Origin: Leptodontidium sp. MPI-SDFR-AT-0119
Taxonomy: Eukaryota > Ascomycota > Leotiomycetes > Helotiales > Leptodontidiaceae
DNA: 64,000 nt
NCBI GenBank assembly: GCA_020726505.1
Contig: JAHLEZ010000024.1
Location: 682,001 to 746,000, forward strand
Direction: 5' to 3'
Position numbers and translations under genes: made by a program. Position 1 is the stretch's first letter. Every line of letters begins with the position of its first letter. Shown here piece by piece: positions 58,262 to 64,000 of this stretch. A model generated the notes under the pieces. The model had not been told where the DNA came from, did no database searches, and saw nothing but the letters and a program-made list of their open reading frames with translations.

Positions 58262-60145
58262 ATGGCATCTTCCAAACAACCAAAAGTATTGTAAGTGATT
58301 GACCCTTCTTGATGACTGGGGCTTCGGCTGATTGGGCAATGTAGACTTTTTGATATTGGAGGAGTTTGTGTAAGATTTGATTTCGAATATTACGTTCCTG
58401 CTTCCTGCTATATCTTTTATAGTCTCATGTGTTCTCCATACATGTGTACGAGTTCTTTGATTGATTTCAGCAAGTGTTGACATTGACTTCGATGCTCCTG
58501 CAACTTCTCTCGTCAGCCGAAGACTTCGAAAGTTTAGACAGAAGCTACACTTAACAGCAAGTTCATATCAATGCTTTGTTTAAAGCGATGTCTTGAGAAT
58601 CTCCCTGCTCAGTCTTCCATGATTGTGTGCTACATGGTCTTTGTCATTTTACTTGGGCGAGAAGAAACGAAATCCCATCATCTTCGCTGCTCATGGTCAT
58701 CTGTGTCAACTTCCAACAGCCAACTAATTTTTCTTTCTGCTTGCCTCGTCAAATACGTACTCAGCTGGGCGTACTCAAGACCTAAACTTCAATACCGATC
58801 TTCCTTCTCTCTGGTCGCTTCTCATTTCTCCATTCCCTCGCCCCTCATCAGCTATCTTCTAATTCCTACCCACCACTACCATCTCACCCTAAATCTCACA
58901 TCAACTAACAACACCCTCCCAGGTTCTCTCCCCAATGCAAGCAATCCTCGACTACGAACTCTCCCACTCCATCCCACCAGGCTGGGTAAACCACAGCATA
59001 TCCAAAACCTCACCCCACGGATTCTGGCACCGTCTCGAACGTGGCGAACTGCCTATGGACAGCGAATTCTTCTCTGGTTTCTCATCCGACTTGCACAACC
59101 CATCCCTATGGCGGAATTTCTACATCGAGAAAGCGTTAAAAGCAGATCCGAGTCTGCCGAAAGATGTTGTACGTCTCTTTCTTTCCTTTCCCTTCCTTTT
59201 TTTTTCTTTTTGCCTTCTCGGTTTTCCTTTTCTTAAACCTCCCTGTCTTCCAACCCCCGGAACATCCCAATACAAATCCCCTCTCGCGTCAAGAATCCAA
59301 GACATGATAATCTAACAATATCACAATCAAGCCCCCAGTCCCAAAAGTCGACGCCGAGTACCTCTTCTGGCAAATGATGTCACACAGCCGGGACTTCGAT
59401 CCCTGGATGTACCCCGCTCTTCAAGCACTGAAGAAGAGCGGGAAATATATCCTCGCAGCCTTAAGCAACACTGTGATCTTCCCCGAGGGACATCCGTTTT
59501 CGAATCCGCCACCGGACAAGGATATCAAGAGGGTCTTTGATGTTTTCGTGTCGAGTGCTCATGTGGGGTATGTTCCTGATTCTCATTGTAATGTTTGGAT
59601 TGAGGTCGCTTGAGGGGGCAACCTTTCATCTTCTACCTTTCCTCTCCTCTCCATCCTCCAATTCTCCCTCATCCTTTCCCCGTGAGATCCGGCATCTGGA
59701 GATAGAAAGCAGGAGAACGCATGCATCGAAGGAAAAAGAAAGGAAGGACACACAACCACCCAACCTGAAATCCACCTATACAAGATAAAACAAAGCTAAC
59801 CACCCCCTCCCCCAAACCAGCCTCCGCAAACCCGACCCAGCAATCTACGCCCACACCCTCCAAGAACTCAATTCCTACGCGCGCTCTCACGCCTCCTCCC
59901 CACGAGGCAAAGCCCTGGACTGGAGTTCCGGCATCCAAGCCTCCGACGTCGTGTTCTCCGACGACATCGGCGAGAACCTGAAAGCAGGCAAAGCCTTCGG
60001 CTTCCGCACGATAAAAGTGCATCTCGGGCGCGCGTACGAGGCTGTTGATGAGCTGGAGGCGATTACGGGGTTGGAGCTCGCGGGTGGGCGGCCGAGAGTG
60101 CCGATTACACCTGTGATTAGGAGACCTGGGGCTGCGAAGTTGTGA
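58262..60145 (+). CDS. HAD-superfamily hydrolase-like protein (epoxide hydrolase N-domain/ACAD10-like)
   Basis: Five exons: 58262-58290, 58345-58369, 58923-59168, 59332-59567, 59821-60145; 286 aa. HAD motif I is VLLFDIGGVC (D13 as nucleophile), encoded by two tiny exons; the usual second Asp of DxD is Gly15. Motif II is LAALSNT, motif III is LRKPDP and motif IV is VVFSDDIGEN. The cap region includes LDYELSHSIPPGWVNHSIS and GFWHRLERGELPMDSEFF. Fungal members are annotated as HAD-like or epoxide-hydrolase-type; the substrate is unknown. Introns are 54, 553, 163 and 253 nt; the last three are longer than is normal in this window. The 553-nt intron is required to join FDIGGVC to VLSPMQAILDYE. A shorter model starting at 58935 would lose motif I. 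Confidence 0.82.
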
Positions 60146-60800
60146 GGGTTGGCTATGTGACTACGTGTGCGTTAGATTTTAGAGATTCCGTTCCAGAGGG
60201 CGAGAGGGAATGTTGTGGACGGGGTTGTGTGTTGTTTTGGGAACGAGGAGACGGGTTAGAGTGAATGAATATGACGTTTTTGTACTGTACAGGAAAGAAT
60301 ATTGGATTTTGTTATGCGGGATGAATTACTAGTCATTTTCCTTGAGGAAGTACCTAGGTATAGGAATGGGAGATCCAAATCTGATACAATAACCACAAAT
60401 TAGTAGACATTTGAGACCGGATCAGGTTATCATGTTTTGACATCAACATGTAAACAGCACGACCTATTGTTAAGCACAAAATAACAAGAGGAAGTATATT
60501 GTGTCAAGTCAAGAAGCTCGTGGTATTAATCCTCCTTATCACACAATCCCAAGCCAGCACGCAGAACACACGCGGGCTACCCTACCCTATCTACCTCAAA
60601 GAACGTTCAGTATACAAGAAAACCCGGCCATCCACACACTCATCAACCTCCCTAGCGACATTTCACAATCATAACATCATCCACAAACCCAAACCCAACC
60701 GCGCCTCACAATCCCAAATACAAAACCCACCCAAAAACGCCTCGCCCATAATGCACACTCACTCCTCTTCCCCTCCTGCCACCTCTCATCTCTCAAATAA
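60146..60800. other. Convergent intergenic region
   Basis: 655 bp between the 3-prime ends of the HAD and Msd1-type genes; holds palindrome copy 4, no gene seen. Confidence 0.5.
60351..60360. repeat. TACCTAGGTA palindrome, copy 4
   Basis: Perfect 10-bp inverted repeat about 205 bp downstream of the HAD stop codon. Confidence 0.8.
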
Positions 60801-63370
60801 TCACTTCTCAAGACTCCCCACACCAGCACCGCCTAGAATCAAACTCTCCAACTCCCACGAGCTGAGTGTACTCCTCCTCCTACTCGCCCTCCCCTGCCCA
60901 TTCCCACCCAGATCTCTCGCTTTGCGTTTGCGTGACCGTGCATCACTGGTACCCACATTGACATTGACATTGACATTCGCATTATCGAGCTGTTCCAAAT
61001 CTGTGCTTTGAGACTGTTCTGCAACTCTAACAAGTTCGGTAGCCTTATCCGTAGAATAGATCGAGGTGTCAGCTTCGTGAGAGTTGGAGTTAGATGTGTG
61101 TGCCCGTTTCGGCGTCGGCGGAGGCGGCATCAACTTCCTCTCCTCTCTCTCCCTTCTCTCATCATCCCCTCTCTTCGTATCTCTTATCTTATTCTTCTCA
61201 ACCACGGGTCTGGACATAGTCGTAGCTGTAGTAACACCACCTTTTCCTCTAGCTGCCTTTATCTTCGCCCTCACCCTCGCAGCATCAGCTTCGCGCTCAC
61301 TGGCAGCAAGTTTCGCCGCAATACTAGCCATAGTCAACGGGCTCTGCATAGGCGGCTGCTCTCTCGGTCTTGGGAGCCGCGATTCTGCTCCTCCTGTATT
61401 TGCGAGTTTGAGTTTGGGAGTTGCTTGAGTTTGAGAATTGAGTCTGCCTGAAGGTGGTTTAGAGGATCCAGATGATTTCGTAGGCGATGATGAACCAGAG
61501 CGGGAATTTGACTGTGGTTGGAGGATGGGAGGTGGGAATGATGTTCTGAGAAGGGATACTTCATCTGGCGATTCCATACCCAGTGCGGATCGTCCAATTG
61601 GTGTATTTTCCTTCTTCGCACCCCTCTCTCGTTCTCGGCCCAGTGACTGGGGTGTTGATCTCGCTGACGTTTGTTTCTTAGGCGATGCCAATTGTAGAAG
61701 GTCATACGTATTCTCTTCCACGATCGTCGTGAACCCATCCCTCTCCTTCTCCTCTCTCTCCTTTCTCGGGATATAAGGTGGGCTAGGAGCCGCTGCTCTG
61801 GAATTGCCACTACTTTCCTTCAAAGGGGACAATTGTGGTGGTGGGCCAGGCGACATGGATGATGCGGTGTGAATGGTATAGTTCGCCTCTTCATCCGCAT
61901 CTTGTTGATCTTGATCTTGCGAGATTTCGGCATCTTCCTCGATGGGTTCTTCCTCGAACATACTCGAATCAGAATCCTCATCCATCTCATCATCGAAATC
62001 CCCTTCCTCGAGATCAATATCCGGATCCGGCATCCCACTATCATCCATAGCGTCGATATCAGCCTGCGTGTCCCCTTCTCCATCCTCTTCTTCGGCAACC
62101 ATACTCAAGCCAAATCCATCTCCAGCTCCATTCCCATTGCAAGCCTCATCTTTGTTCTTCAATGGGCTGAGCATCAATCCCATCTTCAACTCCTCGAGAT
62201 TGACCGTCTGTCCACTCCTCGCCATACGCTTCCTCCACCCGTCCATCATGCTCACTGCATCGCGCCAGCGACTCTCCATTCGTTCCCAACCCTCTCTGAG
62301 TCGGATGATCTCTTCTTCTCTGACCTCTACCTCTTCCAGCGGGACGAAGCTCGGGTTTGTGAGTAGCGTTCGTACATGCTCGAGAACAGCTTCAGTCTCC
62401 TGAGCAAGGTTATCATATCCGCTTTCAGTTTGAACAACCATATCCTGACCATCGTGAGCCGGGTGATGGTCCTTCTCCCACCCACTCAATGTCCTGAGCG
62501 TTTCAACAGTCCGTCTGGCCAACGCAGCAAGATGTTCGTTCTCCTCTGACAAGCCCCTCGCTAGCTCCGTAAGGAACTCATTCGTCTCACTCCTGAGATC
62601 ATATCCCTCCTCTCCAACACCCACACTCCCCATTGCAGCTCTATCATCGACCTCTCCGATTCCAGCCACGACCGTAATCTCTCTACTCCCCACGACCTTC
62701 CCACCACCCCTCACGCGTCCGTCGCCAACATGTTTCTTCAATCCCTCCAACGTCCTCTCCCTCTTCCTAACCTCTACAGCACACTGACTCCTCGTCTGCT
62801 GCACCAGGACCTTCATACGCGCCATCTCCTCTTTCAGCACCCTGTTCGCCTGTTCCGCGCTCTTGAGCTGGAGTTTCATCGCGCGCTCCGTGGACTCCGC
62901 TATGCCTAGTTTGCGCTGCGCTTCGCTGTGTTTGGTAGAGAGACGCTCCATGTCCGTTGTATGGCGGAGGTTATCTGCGCGGAGAGTTCGGAGGGTAGTG
63001 GTTAGAGTTTCGCGTTGTGTTGCGTCGCGCTGTGAGGATATAGATCAGCACTCGTTCAATCAACCAATTTTCTCTCGTCCAAGGTCCATCTCCAGCGCTT
63101 CCTCTGCCCTCTCCCTCAATCAACTCCCTCTCCCTTGTCGAGCACGGCAGTACAGATATTATTTAGAGAGTAACTCACATCCCGCCTCAGAATCAAATCA
63201 TTAACCACACTCATAACCCTCCCCATCGTCTTCTCCAGCCCCTCCCCTCCCTCACTAACACCCCTATCCGGACGCGCAAAGTCGATATTCTGGCCATTGC
63301 GTAGTAGACCACGGGAGAGCAGTTGGTTGTTGATGTAGAGAGAAGCCGTACGGAGGTTATCGGGGTCCAT
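60801..63370 (-). CDS. Coiled-coil protein of the ADIP/SSX2IP (Msd1) family
   Basis: Two exons on the minus strand, 63370-63179 and 63029-60801 (149-nt intron); 806 aa. The N-terminus MDPDNLRTASLYINNQLLSR and the TMGRVMSVVNDLILRRD helix, followed by a long coiled coil (about residues 60-150: RETLTTTLRTLRADNLRHTT; MKLQLKSAEQANRVLKEEMA), match the afadin/alpha-actinin-binding (ADIP) domain. The family includes human SSX2IP and fission yeast Msd1, which anchors spindle microtubules at the spindle pole body. A second helical part (FLTELARGLSEENEHLAALA; EEIIRLREGWERMESRWRDA) precedes a long acidic and Ser-rich disordered region (PDIDLEEGDFDDEMDEDSDS) and a basic, Arg-rich C-terminus (RSRKRKARDL). 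A role in microtubule anchoring is inferred from family. Confidence 0.85.
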
Positions 63371-63896
63371 GGCTTCGTTATGTTTGGGGGTGCTCTGTTG
63401 AGCCCTGGAGGAAGATAAAATATGGTTTGGCGCGATGTTTGGTTTGCTGATTGCGCTGCTGCGGTGTGTGATTTCTCGTTCTTCGGCTCGAAATCTTCAA
63501 TATATGCGTATGCGTTTGTAGGCCGTGAGATTGTATCGTATCCGCGAACTCGAGTCTATCGAATGTCTGCCTTTCCCCTCCGTTTGCTCAACCTGCGTCT
63601 TGACTAATCTCCAATCCCCGCGCTTTCTTATTTCCTCAATTGGATCTCTTGAATGGTAGAGTGTCTGGTATCGTATTCCAGGATGTTTATCCCATCCGCA
63701 GGATATCAGTAAAGGTATTGGTGGTTGGGGTTGCGGCTCTTCTTATGCAGCCTCTGTGTGCGCATGGATGGAATATTTTGTCGCGAACGAGCCAGCAGCC
63801 GTTGCCGTGTAAACAAAGCCAGCGCACGGGCAGGGATGCGCGAAACCTTATTTACTACACGTGACACTATGCCAAAATCGAGTGGGTTTTGGACGA
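63371..63896. other. Intergenic upstream of the Msd1-type gene
   Basis: About 0.53 kb containing the promoter of the minus-strand gene; no gene supported. Confidence 0.4.
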
Positions 63897-64000
63897 CCCC
63901 GAAAGCTCTCTCATTAGCATTTATACTTATTGATTTAGTACTACGTTAAGCACTTATAATATATCTACCGAGGTACTGTACAAGGCACGTTACTGAGGGG
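63897..64000 (+). repeat. Dispersed AT-rich repeat, copy B (reaches window edge)
   Basis: Begins CCCCGAAAGCTCTCTC like copy A (38595-38707, opposite strand), has a diverged AT-rich middle and shares TACAAGGCAC before a GAGGGG end at the window border. The element probably continues beyond the window. Confidence 0.65.

Overview
This is genomic DNA from a filamentous ascomycete (Pezizomycotina, inferred to be a Leotiomycete/Helotiales-type fungus). Evidence for this: short spliced introns (mostly 46-90 nt) with GTAAGT-like donors, eukaryotic housekeeping genes (UPF1, IMP4, ribosomal protein L5), fungal-specific families (2EXR, Egh16-like, LysM, GH128, AA9), and decayed genes whose stop codons look like C-to-T changes at CpA/CpG, as left by repeat-induced point mutation (RIP). 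All gene models were built by hand from reading frames and splice signals; exon sums are multiples of three in every spliced model.

Left arm (1-22 kb), mixed accessory and core. Two 2EXR-family genes lie head to head (one cut by the window edge), followed by a decayed ankyrin-repeat gene and a second decayed frame that I cannot identify. A core pair follows: IMP4 (U3 snoRNP, ribosome biogenesis) and UPF1 (nonsense-mediated decay helicase), sharing a 0.54-kb divergent promoter. Then come a small hypothetical protein, a secreted two-LysM protein, a secreted GH128 glucanase with a His-rich leader, another hypothetical protein and a broken ORF.

Middle (22-45 kb), nutrition and secreted enzymes: a secreted TolB/tricorn-type beta-propeller; a possible sulfur-uptake group (MUP1-type methionine permease, Dal5/ACS-type MFS transporter, TauD-type 2-oxoglutarate dioxygenase); an AA9 lytic polysaccharide monooxygenase convergent with a GMC oxidoreductase; an Egh16-like secreted protein; and a one-pass membrane protein. 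The secreted set fits a plant-associated or litter-degrading life style.

Right arm (45-64 kb): a gene-poor 5-kb stretch of microsatellites, then conserved genes: a large LRR protein of the fungal Mhp1 type, ribosomal protein L5 (uL18), a HAD-like hydrolase with an unusually long first-half intron, and an Msd1/SSX2IP(ADIP)-type coiled-coil protein.

Non-genic structure: a dispersed AT-rich repeat occurs at 38595-38707 (minus) and at the right edge 63897-64000 (plus). A 10-bp palindrome TACCTAGGTA occurs four times, always between genes. There is a 12-copy CCAAT tandem array and long homopolymers (G26, T24, G13). No complete transposon, rRNA gene, tRNA gene or CRISPR array was recognised. I did not find a clear undescribed multi-gene system; the strongest unusual signals are the decayed genes, the shared repeat and the palindrome.
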